DNA from: an uncultured Victivallales bacterium
GTDB taxonomy: Bacteria; Verrucomicrobiota; Lentisphaeria; Victivallales; UBA1829
Assembly: GCA_944391115.1 (NCBI GenBank)
Contig: CALXSJ010000008.1
Location: 1-64,000, forward strand
Length of the DNA: 64,000 nucleotides
Reading direction: 5' to 3'
Shown here piece after piece: positions 42,892-52,426 of the stretch. The first letter of the stretch is position 1; each line of letters starts with the position of its first letter. The notes under the pieces are model-generated. The model searched no databases, had not been told where the DNA came from, and was given only the letters and a program-made list of their open reading frames with translations. A program made the position numbers and the translations under genes.

Positions 42892-43613
42892 AAAAGGCGG
42901 GATTGTTGTTTACATTAATCGAACTTCTGGTGGTTATTGCGATCATCGCGATTCTTGCTTCCATGCTTCTGCCCGCTCTGGGCAGAGCAAGAGAAAAGGC
43001 GCACCAGACAACTTGTCTGACCCGGCTGCGGCAGATCGGCATTCTCTGCGCGGATTACCGGGACACCTATTCCAGCATGCCGCTGCTGGCTCATATCGGC
43101 TCTCCGACGGGAAACCGCTACTGGTATGACTATCTCACGGATCATCTCGGACACGGCGCCAGCCGGAATTACGGAGCCGTCGCAAAAAATCAGGATTCCA
43201 TATTCAAATGTCCGACCCAGTACAGAGAGATCATAACACCGAATACCTATTATACGAGCTATGCCATCAACAACGGATTGTGTCCCCTGATATCGCAGAA
43301 GGAAAAGTGCGGCATCCTGAATCTGAAACAGCCTTCCCGGACTCCGCTGTTCGCAGACGGCGGCATCTGGGCGACGAAAAGTCCTCTCGCTCTTGACGGA
43401 GCTATCCTGCTTTATTATGAATCAGCCGGGACCTCCTGTTTCGACACAAGCTCTGTGAACTGCCGCATTTATCCGCGGCACGCCGGAGCGGCGGACATCA
43501 TTTATGCCGATCTTCATGCGGGATCCGTGAAGCTGCCTCTCTGGGGACTGATCCCGGAAAGTGTGCTCCTCCGCGTCAAGAATGCCGATGGGAAATGGGT
43601 CATGTGGGAATGA
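42888..43613 (+). CDS. Prepilin-like protein, H-X9-D type
   Basis: A 241-residue pseudopilin-like protein with a leader of only seven residues before [20 protein letters not shown]. The residue before the cleavage point is Leu. The C-terminal signature is H-X9-DL ([13 protein letters not shown]), as in the protein at 11189. The start overlaps the LacI stop (ATGA), so translational coupling to the regulator is likely. The DUF4838 gene follows after 58 bases. Confidence 0.85.
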   Translation: MKKAGLLFTLIELLVVIAIIAILASMLLPALGRAREKAHQTTCLTRLRQIGILCADYRDTYSSMPLLAHIGSPTGNRYWYDYLTDHLGHGASRNYGAVAKNQDSIFKCPTQYREIITPNTYYTSYAINNGLCPLISQKEKCGILNLKQPSRTPLFADGGIWATKSPLALDGAILLYYESAGTSCFDTSSVNCRIYPRHAGAADIIYADLHAGSVKLPLWGLIPESVLLRVKNADGKWVMWE

Positions 43614-43671
43614 AGGAATCTGATTGCAACTTGAACAATACAACCAATATCTGGTCAGGAAAGGATACTGT

Positions 43672-46557
43672 ATGCTGAAAAATGTTGTGACACTGGCGCT
43701 CTGCGCCGGAATTCTGGGCGCCGCCGCGCTGGATCTCGTGAAGGACGGCAGCCCCCGGATTTCCGTGGAATCCGGTTCGACGGCGCCGGAAAAGAAGGCC
43801 GTTGCGGAATTCAAACGCATCATCAAGGCCGTCAGCGGCGCGGAAGCGGGAAGCTCACCGGCGGAAAACCGCCTTGTCATCGGAACGCCGGAAACCAATC
43901 CCCGGATTGCTGCTGAGGCATCGTTCCTCGGACTGGACAAAAAGAGCGCTTCGGACGTTTTTTCCCTCAAGACGAAAGGCAATGTGATTTACGCCGCGGG
44001 CAATAATCCGCGCTCCGCGATGTTTGCGGTTTTCGAACTGCTCGAACAGCTCGGCTGCCGCTGGTTCTGGCCGGGCGCGGACGGCGAATATCTTCCCGCG
44101 CCGTCGAAAAACCTTTCCGTCGGGAAGCTTGACATCCGCAGCGAGGCCGCTTTCGCACACCGCCATCTGAGCTCGCACCCGAACCGGGACAAGTCGCTCT
44201 TCTTCGCCCATAACAAGATGAATCCGATGGGGGATCCCCATGGATACGGTTTTTCAACAAGCTGGGGCGGCCACTCCTTCAACTGGATCTTTCCGGAGGA
44301 CTGCAGAACAATCGAGGAATATTTCAAAAAATATCCGGAGCAGTTTGCGCTGAACAACGGGATCCGCGTCATCAACCAGCACTGCTACACCAACCCGGAC
44401 ACGTTCCGGACCTTCCTGAAATGGATTGACAATTTCTGGAAAAAGAATCCGCAGATCGAGTATCTGACGCTTACCGCCCGGGACACCCCCATTTACTGCA
44501 AATGCCCCGAATGCTCGAAATTCGACTCCTCCACGCTTTTTTTTCAGTTCATAAAGAAACTGATCGAGGAAACCGCGAAGAAGCATCCCGGCAAAAAATA
44601 CAATACGATCGCCTACTCGTTCTATCTGAACGTCCCGAAGGTCAAACTTCCGGCGGAACACCTGAACATGTCCTACTGCATGTACAACCGCTGTTTCAAG
44701 CACAAGTTTTCCGATAAGAGCTGTCCGGTCAATCCGCGGGCGCTGAAAGCGGTGGAGGCGTGGCGCAAAGCAGGTGTCAGGCCTGCGATTTACGGATACC
44801 ATTTCGACATTTTCGGCGGTGATCCCGTGCTGACGCCGATTACGCCGATTGTGGCGGAGGAACTCCGCTGGGCGCGCTCCATCGGGATTGCCTGGTGGAT
44901 GACCGAGTATCATCCCAATTTTGAAGAGAAGAAGCCGCTCTGGGACAGCCGCCCGTTCGTCAATCGCTTTCCCGCCTACGCCATTGCAAAACTTCTCTGG
45001 AATCCCGATCTTGACGAGAAGGCGCTTCTTGCGGAATTCTGCCGCTATACCTTCGGAGCCGCCGCAAAGGAGATGGAACACTATTACACGCTGATGCAGG
45101 AGGCATGGCAGAAAGACGGACACGTCTCCTATTATTTCAGCAATCCCGCCTCGCAGGCGGACAATGTGATTTCCCGCGAACTGATCGCGCAGATTGATCC
45201 CCTGTTCGAAAGCGCCCTGAAAAAGACTGCGGCGGATGCCCGCGCGAAGCGTCTTGTCAATGCCGATTTCGAGGGTTGGAAACGCTGGCGGGACCTGAAA
45301 CTCTCCCGCGACAACTGGAAGGAGATTGCCGCAGGCAAAATGGCAGATCGCCTGGATTATCTGAAGAATGCCGCCCCGGGCACGCTTCTTTATGCCGCGG
45401 ATCTTCTGAAAAGGCCGAAGGACTTCAAGGAGACCTGCACGGTGAAAAAAGACGCCGGCGGCACGCCCTATCTGGAATACCGTCCGCAGAGAAATGCAAA
45501 GGGGCATCTCGCGCATGACGGCTTCCTTTACGGCAACCATCCGAGGATTTTCGGTCATCCCTGCAACTGGATCAATTACGAACTCTCCTTCCGCTTCCGT
45601 TTTCCCGCCGGCGAGAAGAAAAACGGGATATGGGCGAGAGTCCGGGCGGGCGGCGAACGCTTCGGAACGGATTTCTCCGCAATGGACGTTTCCGTCAACA
45701 AACGCTGGGTTATCGCCGGCTACCGCCTGAAAGAGGGAAACCGGCGCGTCGATGTCGGAAGGAAGCGCATGGACGAGGCGCTTTCCGACTCCTGGCATTC
45801 GATGCAGGTCCGTGTCGTGGACTGCTGGATGACCGTGAAACTGGACGGAAAACTTGTTCTGGAGGGGAAAGTGCCGCTCGGCAGAGGGATCATCAATCTC
45901 TGCAGTTACAGCCCTGCGGATTTTGCGGATATCACGGTCCATGAAATTCCGTCGCCTTCCCTGGCGGAGCGCTGGCATGTCAATGTGCCGCATGTGAAGA
46001 CGGCTCCCTCCATGGACGGAACGGGCGGCGATCCCGTCTGGAAACAGGGATTTCAGGTCAACGGCTTTGCCAGCCGGGGAACGGAGACTCCGAAAACCGC
46101 CGCGTCGATTCTGCGGACGGACAAGGCGCTTTATCTCAAGGTGGAGTGCTTCGGCGACATGAGCAGAGTCCGGACAAGGCAGATGGAACGCGACGACGAC
46201 CAGTGGAAGGATGACTGCATCGAACTTTCCGTCGATCCCAGCAACACGCGCACGGATTACTATTATCTGGTCACGAATTCCGCAGGCGTGCAGTATGACG
46301 CCCTCGCCTCCGTCGGCATGAACATCAACAAGGCGTGGAACGGAAAATGGAAAACCGCCGCGTCGAAGTCCGGAGACAAATGGACGGTCGAATTCGAGCT
46401 TCCCTTTGCAACTTTCGGCACGCCGAAGGAGGGCGTGGACTGGCTGATCGGCATCAACCGCACGGGTTCCGGCATCCGCCAGAGCTGGACGGACGGATCC
46501 TATCACAGTCCGAACAGCTTCCGGACCGTGCGGATGACGGGGGAGGGCGCGAAATGA
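43672..46557 (+). CDS. Secreted DUF4838 protein with two C-terminal sandwich domains
   Basis: A 961-residue exported protein. A signal peptide (MLKNVVTLALCAGILGAAA) is followed by an alpha/beta domain (EKKAVAEFKRIIKAVSGAE) and the DUF4838 barrel with TARDTPIYCKCPEC. A LamG/DUF1080-like sandwich covers about residues 585-755, and a CBM9-like domain ends the protein (APSMDGTGGDPVWKQGF, DDCIELSVDPSN). AAGGA six bases upstream marks the ATG at 43672. Its stop overlaps the next start by ATGA. The CBM9-like tail resembles that of the protein at 35513, so both may bind glycan ends. Confidence 0.87.
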   Translation: MLKNVVTLALCAGILGAAALDLVKDGSPRISVESGSTAPEKKAVAEFKRIIKAVSGAEAGSSPAENRLVIGTPETNPRIAAEASFLGLDKKSASDVFSLKTKGNVIYAAGNNPRSAMFAVFELLEQLGCRWFWPGADGEYLPAPSKNLSVGKLDIRSEAAFAHRHLSSHPNRDKSLFFAHNKMNPMGDPHGYGFSTSWGGHSFNWIFPEDCRTIEEYFKKYPEQFALNNGIRVINQHCYTNPDTFRTFLKWIDNFWKKNPQIEYLTLTARDTPIYCKCPECSKFDSSTLFFQFIKKLIEETAKKHPGKKYNTIAYSFYLNVPKVKLPAEHLNMSYCMYNRCFKHKFSDKSCPVNPRALKAVEAWRKAGVRPAIYGYHFDIFGGDPVLTPITPIVAEELRWARSIGIAWWMTEYHPNFEEKKPLWDSRPFVNRFPAYAIAKLLWNPDLDEKALLAEFCRYTFGAAAKEMEHYYTLMQEAWQKDGHVSYYFSNPASQADNVISRELIAQIDPLFESALKKTAADARAKRLVNADFEGWKRWRDLKLSRDNWKEIAAGKMADRLDYLKNAAPGTLLYAADLLKRPKDFKETCTVKKDAGGTPYLEYRPQRNAKGHLAHDGFLYGNHPRIFGHPCNWINYELSFRFRFPAGEKKNGIWARVRAGGERFGTDFSAMDVSVNKRWVIAGYRLKEGNRRVDVGRKRMDEALSDSWHSMQVRVVDCWMTVKLDGKLVLEGKVPLGRGIINLCSYSPADFADITVHEIPSPSLAERWHVNVPHVKTAPSMDGTGGDPVWKQGFQVNGFASRGTETPKTAASILRTDKALYLKVECFGDMSRVRTRQMERDDDQWKDDCIELSVDPSNTRTDYYYLVTNSAGVQYDALASVGMNINKAWNGKWKTAASKSGDKWTVEFELPFATFGTPKEGVDWLIGINRTGSGIRQSWTDGSYHSPNSFRTVRMTGEGAK

Positions 46558-47855
46558 AGCGTCTCGGGCAGTTTGCAGGAAAAAAGGTTCCGGATCATCT
46601 TACGCTCTACCAGCTGACGGACGATCCGGTGATTCCCGCCTGCCACATCTATATGGAGGCGCAGATCTTTTCTCCGGATTCGCGGCGGTTCGTGCTTCAC
46701 GAGTCCGCCCATCCTCACGGGAGCGATCCGCGGGATCCGCGCCACCGTTATCTCTTCTGCGATCTGGAGGAAAACGGAGATTTGACTCCGCTTACCGATG
46801 AATGCGGTGTCACCGCTCCTTCGCTTTCCCCGGATGGAAAAAGCTTTTACTACTTCGTGGATGAACTGGAATACAGAGGCCGTCTGCGGTTGCGGAAACT
46901 GGATCCCGCCGCGGGGGAACGCTCCGAACTGGCCTGTCTGACGGAACAGGACGGCATCGCTCCGGCATCGCCTTTTTATCCGCTCTCCACCATCTCTCCG
47001 GACGGGCGGCGCATCGCCGTCGCCACCGCTTTGCGCACCGGGACGCAGGCGGAATGGCCCGAACACGGCATGTGGGTGTTCGACACGGAGACGGGAGAAT
47101 GCCGCCTGGTCTTGCGCGGAACGGACTTCTGCAATCTTCATCTGCAGTACTGCCGCAGCGGACGGGAAGCTCATACCATTCTGATTCAGCACAATCACGG
47201 CAGCCGTCTGCGGAGCGTCTGCGGGAAACGCGAGGGAATCGGCCATGCTGCCGCACTGGACCCGGAGTCCGGACATGCGTTGCGGAAAATCCGCGCCTGC
47301 GACGATCCGCTTCAGCCCAATACGGGATTCGGGCTGGATCTGCATCTGATCGATGACGACGGAACACGGTGGCGGAGTCTTCCGGTCGGGCGCGACGGCA
47401 TGGAGTTCTGCCAGGGACATCAGTGCTGGCGCGGGAAGAGCTCCCGGGTCATCGCTTCGACGCTGCTGTTTCAGACTCCTTCAGCGGCAGTTCAGGAACT
47501 CATTGAACTGGAGGCGTTTCCCGGCGCGGCGCACTGCCGTCCCGCGGCGGAAGGCGGAGCGCGCAACGTCCTGAGCCGCGGGATTGAGCCGCCTCATTTT
47601 CTGCATTTCGCAACGGATGCGGCGGGCGGACGCATCGTCAGCGATTACGAGGCGGACAACGGGGAATGGCATCTTTATGCCGGACGCCTCGGCGGCGACG
47701 GCGAAGCGGCGGACCTCCGCTTCCTCCTGAATCTGGGCAGCAGGGAGAAAAGCCCGTGGCATCCTCATCCCTTTCTTTCTCCGGACGGGAAAATGGCTTT
47801 TTTCAATTCCTCCGCATCGGGAGTTCTTCAGGCCTACTGCCTGATCCTGAACTGA
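46554..47855 (+). CDS. Beta-propeller protein, oligogalacturonate-lyase (PL22)-like
   Basis: A 433-residue cytosolic protein with repeated propeller blades of the form SPDG/SPDSRR (AQIFSPDSRRFVLHE, PSLSPDGKSFYYFV, STISPDGRRIAVA, FLSPDGKMAFF). The overall layout resembles PL22 oligogalacturonate lyases, and a QGHQCW motif may correspond to metal-binding histidines. If so it would cleave unsaturated or short uronate oligosaccharides. The alternative is a TolB-like binding propeller. The start overlaps the DUF4838 gene by ATGA. It is the last gene of the LacI unit. Confidence 0.65.
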   Translation: MKRLGQFAGKKVPDHLTLYQLTDDPVIPACHIYMEAQIFSPDSRRFVLHESAHPHGSDPRDPRHRYLFCDLEENGDLTPLTDECGVTAPSLSPDGKSFYYFVDELEYRGRLRLRKLDPAAGERSELACLTEQDGIAPASPFYPLSTISPDGRRIAVATALRTGTQAEWPEHGMWVFDTETGECRLVLRGTDFCNLHLQYCRSGREAHTILIQHNHGSRLRSVCGKREGIGHAAALDPESGHALRKIRACDDPLQPNTGFGLDLHLIDDDGTRWRSLPVGRDGMEFCQGHQCWRGKSSRVIASTLLFQTPSAAVQELIELEAFPGAAHCRPAAEGGARNVLSRGIEPPHFLHFATDAAGGRIVSDYEADNGEWHLYAGRLGGDGEAADLRFLLNLGSREKSPWHPHPFLSPDGKMAFFNSSASGVLQAYCLILN

Positions 47856-48006
47856 AAAACGGACCGTGCGTGCAGCCGGCACGCCGGCGCCGGCGGAATG
47901 TCCTGAAAGGAATACGCTGTCCGACTGGTTCTGCAATCCGTGCCCAGGAACCGGGAATATTTCAAACAGGAGCCCTCTCCGGGCTTTTCTTTCCGCGTTT
48001 CCGTGC

Positions 48007-48012
48007 TATATT
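48007..48012 (+). promoter_or_regulatory. -10-like element next to hrpA start
   Basis: TATATT ends only eight bases before the chosen ATG (48021) and no ribosome site is visible, so transcription might start at or next to the start codon. The -35 region is weak. The 165-base gap 47856-48020 also contains short GC palindromes but no gene. Confidence 0.35.
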
Positions 48013-48020
48013 TCCCCACC

Positions 48021-51000
48021 ATGAATACGAACTCGGACGCCCCGGAAACTCTTTTCCGCAGAATCAGGGAAATTTTTCCAACGCTTCTCCTCCGCGACCA
48101 GGCCAGGCTCCGGCGGAGAATGCGCTCGTTCGCATCGTCAAGGGACACGGCCGCGCTGGAATCGTTCCGGAAATATCTGGAGAATCTTTCCGCGCATACT
48201 CTGCACCGCTTTGCGGATTCTCTCGTCTGCAATTTTCCCGAAGAGCTGCCGATCAGCGCGAAAACGGCGGAAATTTCCGAGGCTCTGAAACAGCATCCGC
48301 TCGTGATCGTATGCGGTTCCACGGGGTCGGGCAAGACGACCCAGCTCCCGAAGGTCGCGCTCAAAAACGGTTTCGGCCGCCTCGGGCGCATCGGATGCAC
48401 CCAGCCCCGCAGGATTGCGGCTTCCGCGCTGGCGCGCCGGGTGGCGTCCGAGACCGGATGCGTATGCGGCGCGGAGGTCGGATACAAAGTCCGGTTCGAC
48501 GATCACACCGCGCGGAACACCGTCGTCAAGTTTATGACCGACGGCATTCTTCTGGCCGAAACGCGCGACGATCCCGATCTTCTCCAGTATGACTGCATCA
48601 TTCTCGACGAGATCCACGAACGGTCGCTGAACATCGATTTCCTGCTCGGTTACATGAAACTTCTCCTTGCGCGGCGGAAGGATCTGCGCGTCATCCTCTC
48701 CTCGGCGACGCTGGACACGCAGCGCATTTCGGCGTTTTTCGGCGGCGCGCCCGTGATCGAGGTCGAAGGCCGCCTCTTCCCGGTCGAGGACTGCTTTCTG
48801 GAACCCGAGGAGGACGAGGAACTTCCCGACAGCGTCGCGCGCGGCGCAGCCTTCCTCACCGAGCTTGATCCGCGGGGCGACATTCTGGTTTTTCTGCCCG
48901 GCGAGCGGGAAATCCGCGACTGTGCGGAACTCCTTTCCGGCCGCTTCGGCGCGCACAGTGAAATCCTGCCCCTTTTCGGGCGTCTCAGCGCCGGGGACCA
49001 GCAGAAAGTTTTTTCTCCGGGAACGCGGCGCCGGATCGTTCTGGCAACCAACGTCGCCGAAACCTCCCTGACGATTCCCGGCATCCGGTTCGTGATCGAT
49101 TCCGGACTCGTCCGTCTGAGCCGTTACAATCCCCGTACGAGGATTCAGGAACTGCGCGTGGAACCCGTTTCGCAGGCGAGCGCAAGACAGCGCCGCGGAC
49201 GGTGCGGACGTCTGCGCGACGGAATCTGCGTGCACCTTTACAGCGAAGAGGCGTTGGACGGGTATTCCGAATTCACACCGCCGGAAATTCAGCGTTCCTC
49301 CCTTGCCGGCGTCATCCTCCAGATGGCCGCACTGCGTCTGCCGCCGCTTGACCGTTTCCCGCTGGTCGATCCGCCCGCCGCGCCGCTGATCCGCGAAGGC
49401 ATGCAGGCGCTGGAGGACCTCCTGGCGATTGACAGGAGCGGACGTCTGACCGAATGCGGATGGCGCCTTGCGGAAATCCCGCTCGACCCGCATCTTGCAA
49501 AAATGCTGATGAGCGCGGAACGTTTCCGCGTTCTGCCGGAGATGCTGGTGATCGCGGCGTTCCTGAGCATCGCCGATCCGCGCGAACGTCCGTTTGAACA
49601 GGCGAAGGCGGCCGACGACGCGCACCGGAAATTCGCAAACGAAGATTCCGATTTCATCGGGATTCTGCAATTGCATGACGCCGTGGAAAAAACGCTTGCG
49701 GAACGCGCCTCGAATCAGGCGTTGCGGCGTTTCGCGCAGAAAAACTTTCTCAGCTACCGCCGTCTGCGCGAATGGCGGAATCTGATCGAGGACCTGAAGG
49801 AGATCTGCCGGGAAAACAAATGGAACTCTGCGCGGGGAGTTGATCTTGAGCGTCTCCCGGCGGATGCGCTTCACAAGGCGCTGATGAGCGCGCTGCCGCG
49901 CCAGATCGGCATGTACGACCGGGAGTCGAAGCTCTTTTCGGACATGAAAGGGAAAAAATTCACCTTGTTCCCGGGATCCGCGCTGGCGAAGCGGAAGAAT
50001 CCGCCGCAGTGGGTGCTCTTTTTCGCCCTGGTCGAAACGAGCCGCGTTTTTGCGCGCGGAAACGCCCTGATCCGTCCGGAGTGGCTCGAAGAGGTCGCTC
50101 CGCATATCTGCTCGCTTAGCTACGACAGAATCCACTGGGACGAAACCAGCGGATTCGTCTACGCCCGCGAACGGGTCACGGCGGGACAGCTTCTGATTCA
50201 TCCGGGCCGTCGCTGTCACTATGCGAAGGTGCGGCCCGCCGAGGCGCGCGCGGTTTTCATCCGCGAAGGTCTGGTGTCGGGTCTTGCTGCCGCGCGCGGG
50301 ACATGGCTGGAGGAGTTCGCATACCTCCTGGGGGAACTCAAGACGCTTGAAATCAAGATGCGGCGGCCGGATTCCATCGTCAACGCCGAGGCAATTTTCC
50401 ATCACTTCGATGAAGTTCTGCCGCCGGAGGTTCATTCCGTCAAGGCGCTGGAAGCCGACTGGAGGAAAAACCGCCGGAATTACGCGCCGGAGCCCGAAGA
50501 GATCATGCTGATCCCTTATGAGGAACTGTGCGAGACGGATTTTCCCGATTTTATCGAATGTGCCGGACAGCGTTTCCCGTTGCGTTACAAGTTCGAGCCC
50601 GGCGAAGAGGAGGACGGTGTTTTTCTGGAGATTGCGGAAGAGGATCTGAATCTGCTTGATCCGTATCTGACGGAGTATCTCGTCCCCGGTTGCCTCGTCT
50701 GGAAGGCGGGTTTTCTGCTGCGTTCGCTCCCGAAGAGTCTCCGGCGGAACTATCTGCCGCTGGACGACACAATCGGGGAATTCATGAAGGATTGCCGCGC
50801 CGGAAAAATCTTCACAGGGCGGCCGTTTTCCGAGGCCTTTGCTTCCTGGCTCAACGACCATTGCGGAGAGACGATCACGCCGGACATCTTCGACGCGATC
50901 GAGCTGCCCGAGTATCTGCGGATGAAGCTGGCGGTCCTGGATGCGAAGGGCAAGGTTCGGCATGTTTACCGCGAGATGCCCGGAGACCTGACAAAGGATT

Positions 51001-51893
51001 CCCGGGTCGGACGGAACGTCCCCGCTGCCGCCCAATGGAATCTTGCGAATTTTCATGACTGGCCGGGTGCGGAGGTCATGCCGCAGTCGGTGCGCCTCTC
51101 GAAAGATGCGGAACTTGCCGCATATCCGGCGCTGGTGGACGAGGGCGAAACACTGGGGCGTGCGCTGTTTCTGCGGAAAAGCGAGGCGGAATATGAACAT
51201 GCACGTGCGATTCTCAAACTCTGGCGCATGCGGCTCCCGCAGATCCTCAAGCCATTGCGCGCGTTGATGAACGTTCCGCATCCGATGGAGCTGAGTTTTT
51301 TTCTGAAATACCGTGACTGGAAGGAGGACGCGCTGGACAACGCTGTCGGAAAAGCGCTCGGCGGCGATCTGTGGGAAATCCGTTCGGAGGAGGTGTTCAA
51401 CCTCCGGCTGGAGGAGTCGCGCGATCAGGCCGCCGGCGCAATCACAGGATTCATGGAGGAGCTCAACGGCGTATTCCACGCATACGGCGAGGTCATGGCG
51501 CTCCTGCGGAAACTGGATGAGGAGTCGGAAACGTATGAGGACATCGAAGAGGAACTGCATTTCCTTTTCCGTCCCGGTTTTCTGAAGACGCCGGAGATTT
51601 TCGAACGTTCCGCACGGTATCTGAAGGCGTTGAACATCCGCATTCAGCGCGCGATCGCCTTTCCGCAGAAGGACCGGACGAAAGGCGAAAGCATCGCTCC
51701 TTACATCCGGAAATTCCGGATGGGGCTGGAGATGGTGGAATCCTTTGAACGTTCGGACGATCTGCGCGCCTACTGCCTGCTTCTGGAAGAGGCGCGGATT
51801 GCGGCGTATGCGCCGGAGATGCGTCCTCTGGTCAAATGCGGCGAAGCGGTTCTGAAGGAACGCTGGGAGGCGCTCCGCTTTTCCGCGGACTGA
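48021..51893 (+). CDS. hrpA: ATP-dependent RNA helicase HrpA
   Basis: A 1,290-residue DEAH-box helicase, near the length of E. coli HrpA (about 1,300). Walker A is GSTGSGKTTQ (99-108), Walker B is DEIH (196-199), followed by SATLD and the QRRGRCGR arginine-finger motif. The long C-terminal HrpA-specific region is present. HrpA rescues stalled ribosomes and acts on mRNA. The first Met is chosen by alignment with the family N-terminus; no Shine-Dalgarno sequence is visible. It is convergent with the GNAT gene 21 bases downstream. Confidence 0.95.
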   Translation: MNTNSDAPETLFRRIREIFPTLLLRDQARLRRRMRSFASSRDTAALESFRKYLENLSAHTLHRFADSLVCNFPEELPISAKTAEISEALKQHPLVIVCGSTGSGKTTQLPKVALKNGFGRLGRIGCTQPRRIAASALARRVASETGCVCGAEVGYKVRFDDHTARNTVVKFMTDGILLAETRDDPDLLQYDCIILDEIHERSLNIDFLLGYMKLLLARRKDLRVILSSATLDTQRISAFFGGAPVIEVEGRLFPVEDCFLEPEEDEELPDSVARGAAFLTELDPRGDILVFLPGEREIRDCAELLSGRFGAHSEILPLFGRLSAGDQQKVFSPGTRRRIVLATNVAETSLTIPGIRFVIDSGLVRLSRYNPRTRIQELRVEPVSQASARQRRGRCGRLRDGICVHLYSEEALDGYSEFTPPEIQRSSLAGVILQMAALRLPPLDRFPLVDPPAAPLIREGMQALEDLLAIDRSGRLTECGWRLAEIPLDPHLAKMLMSAERFRVLPEMLVIAAFLSIADPRERPFEQAKAADDAHRKFANEDSDFIGILQLHDAVEKTLAERASNQALRRFAQKNFLSYRRLREWRNLIEDLKEICRENKWNSARGVDLERLPADALHKALMSALPRQIGMYDRESKLFSDMKGKKFTLFPGSALAKRKNPPQWVLFFALVETSRVFARGNALIRPEWLEEVAPHICSLSYDRIHWDETSGFVYARERVTAGQLLIHPGRRCHYAKVRPAEARAVFIREGLVSGLAAARGTWLEEFAYLLGELKTLEIKMRRPDSIVNAEAIFHHFDEVLPPEVHSVKALEADWRKNRRNYAPEPEEIMLIPYEELCETDFPDFIECAGQRFPLRYKFEPGEEEDGVFLEIAEEDLNLLDPYLTEYLVPGCLVWKAGFLLRSLPKSLRRNYLPLDDTIGEFMKDCRAGKIFTGRPFSEAFASWLNDHCGETITPDIFDAIELPEYLRMKLAVLDAKGKVRHVYREMPGDLTKDSRVGRNVPAAAQWNLANFHDWPGAEVMPQSVRLSKDAELAAYPALVDEGETLGRALFLRKSEAEYEHARAILKLWRMRLPQILKPLRALMNVPHPMELSFFLKYRDWKEDALDNAVGKALGGDLWEIRSEEVFNLRLEESRDQAAGAITGFMEELNGVFHAYGEVMALLRKLDEESETYEDIEEELHFLFRPGFLKTPEIFERSARYLKALNIRIQRAIAFPQKDRTKGESIAPYIRKFRMGLEMVESFERSDDLRAYCLLLEEARIAAYAPEMRPLVKCGEAVLKERWEALRFSAD

Positions 51894-51914
51894 TTCCCGG
51901 ACACCGCAGAATGT

Positions 51915-52412
51915 TTACAGCGCAGTCTGATAGACGTAATCGTCCATATAGTAGCCGCTGCCGATGTCGTTCTTGACTTTTTCCAGAAGTTTGAAGCCGT
52001 TTCTCTCGTAGGCGCGGATCGCGTCCTTGTTCTGCTTGTTGACATTCAGGCGCAGGAACTTGTAACCGGCGGCGCGGGTCTCGGCAATCGCGTGTTGAAG
52101 CATTTGCGAACCGATCCCCCTGCCGTGATAGGCATAGTCGAGATAGAGCTTGTGCAGTTTGGCGACGCCGTCGCCATAGGGCCCCCAGGAGAGGAAACCC
52201 ACCGGCGTATCTCCGTCGCAGATCAGTTCAAAACGGATTCCCTCCGTCAGTTCGCGCTTTGTCACGGGAAGATCGTACATCATCTTGAGCATATAGGCTC
52301 TCTGTTCCGGGGAGAGAATGTCCCGGTAGGTGCGCGCCCAGATTTTTTCCGCGAGCTTCTCCACGGTTTTCAGTTCCTGTTCCGTTTCGGCATTTCGAAA
52401 GGTCATACTCAT
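51915..52412 (-). CDS. GNAT-family N-acetyltransferase
   Basis: A 165-residue acetyltransferase with the GNAT fold (VAKLHKLYLDYAYHGRGIGSQMLQHAI, including the acetyl-CoA loop GRGIGS; KDAIRAYERNGFKLLE). AAGGAG upstream supports ATG 52412, which lies 15 bases after the hemW stop, so the ribosome site is inside the hemW end. The substrate, probably a small molecule or a protein N-terminus, cannot be inferred. A longer upstream reading runs into hemW and is rejected. Confidence 0.88.
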   Translation of the reverse strand: MSMTFRNAETEQELKTVEKLAEKIWARTYRDILSPEQRAYMLKMMYDLPVTKRELTEGIRFELICDGDTPVGFLSWGPYGDGVAKLHKLYLDYAYHGRGIGSQMLQHAIAETRAAGYKFLRLNVNKQNKDAIRAYERNGFKLLEKVKNDIGSGYYMDDYVYQTAL

Positions 52413-52426
52413 TGCTGCGCTTCTCC

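Noticed and set aside
48138-51560. Very long open frame antisense to hrpA (about 1,140 codons)
   Set aside because: It lies opposite a complete, motif-rich hrpA gene, has Arg/Pro/Gln-rich composition typical of antisense GC-rich frames, and no domain or ribosome site. Similar antisense frames opposite the DUF4838 gene at 35513 and the GH89-like gene were rejected for the same reason.
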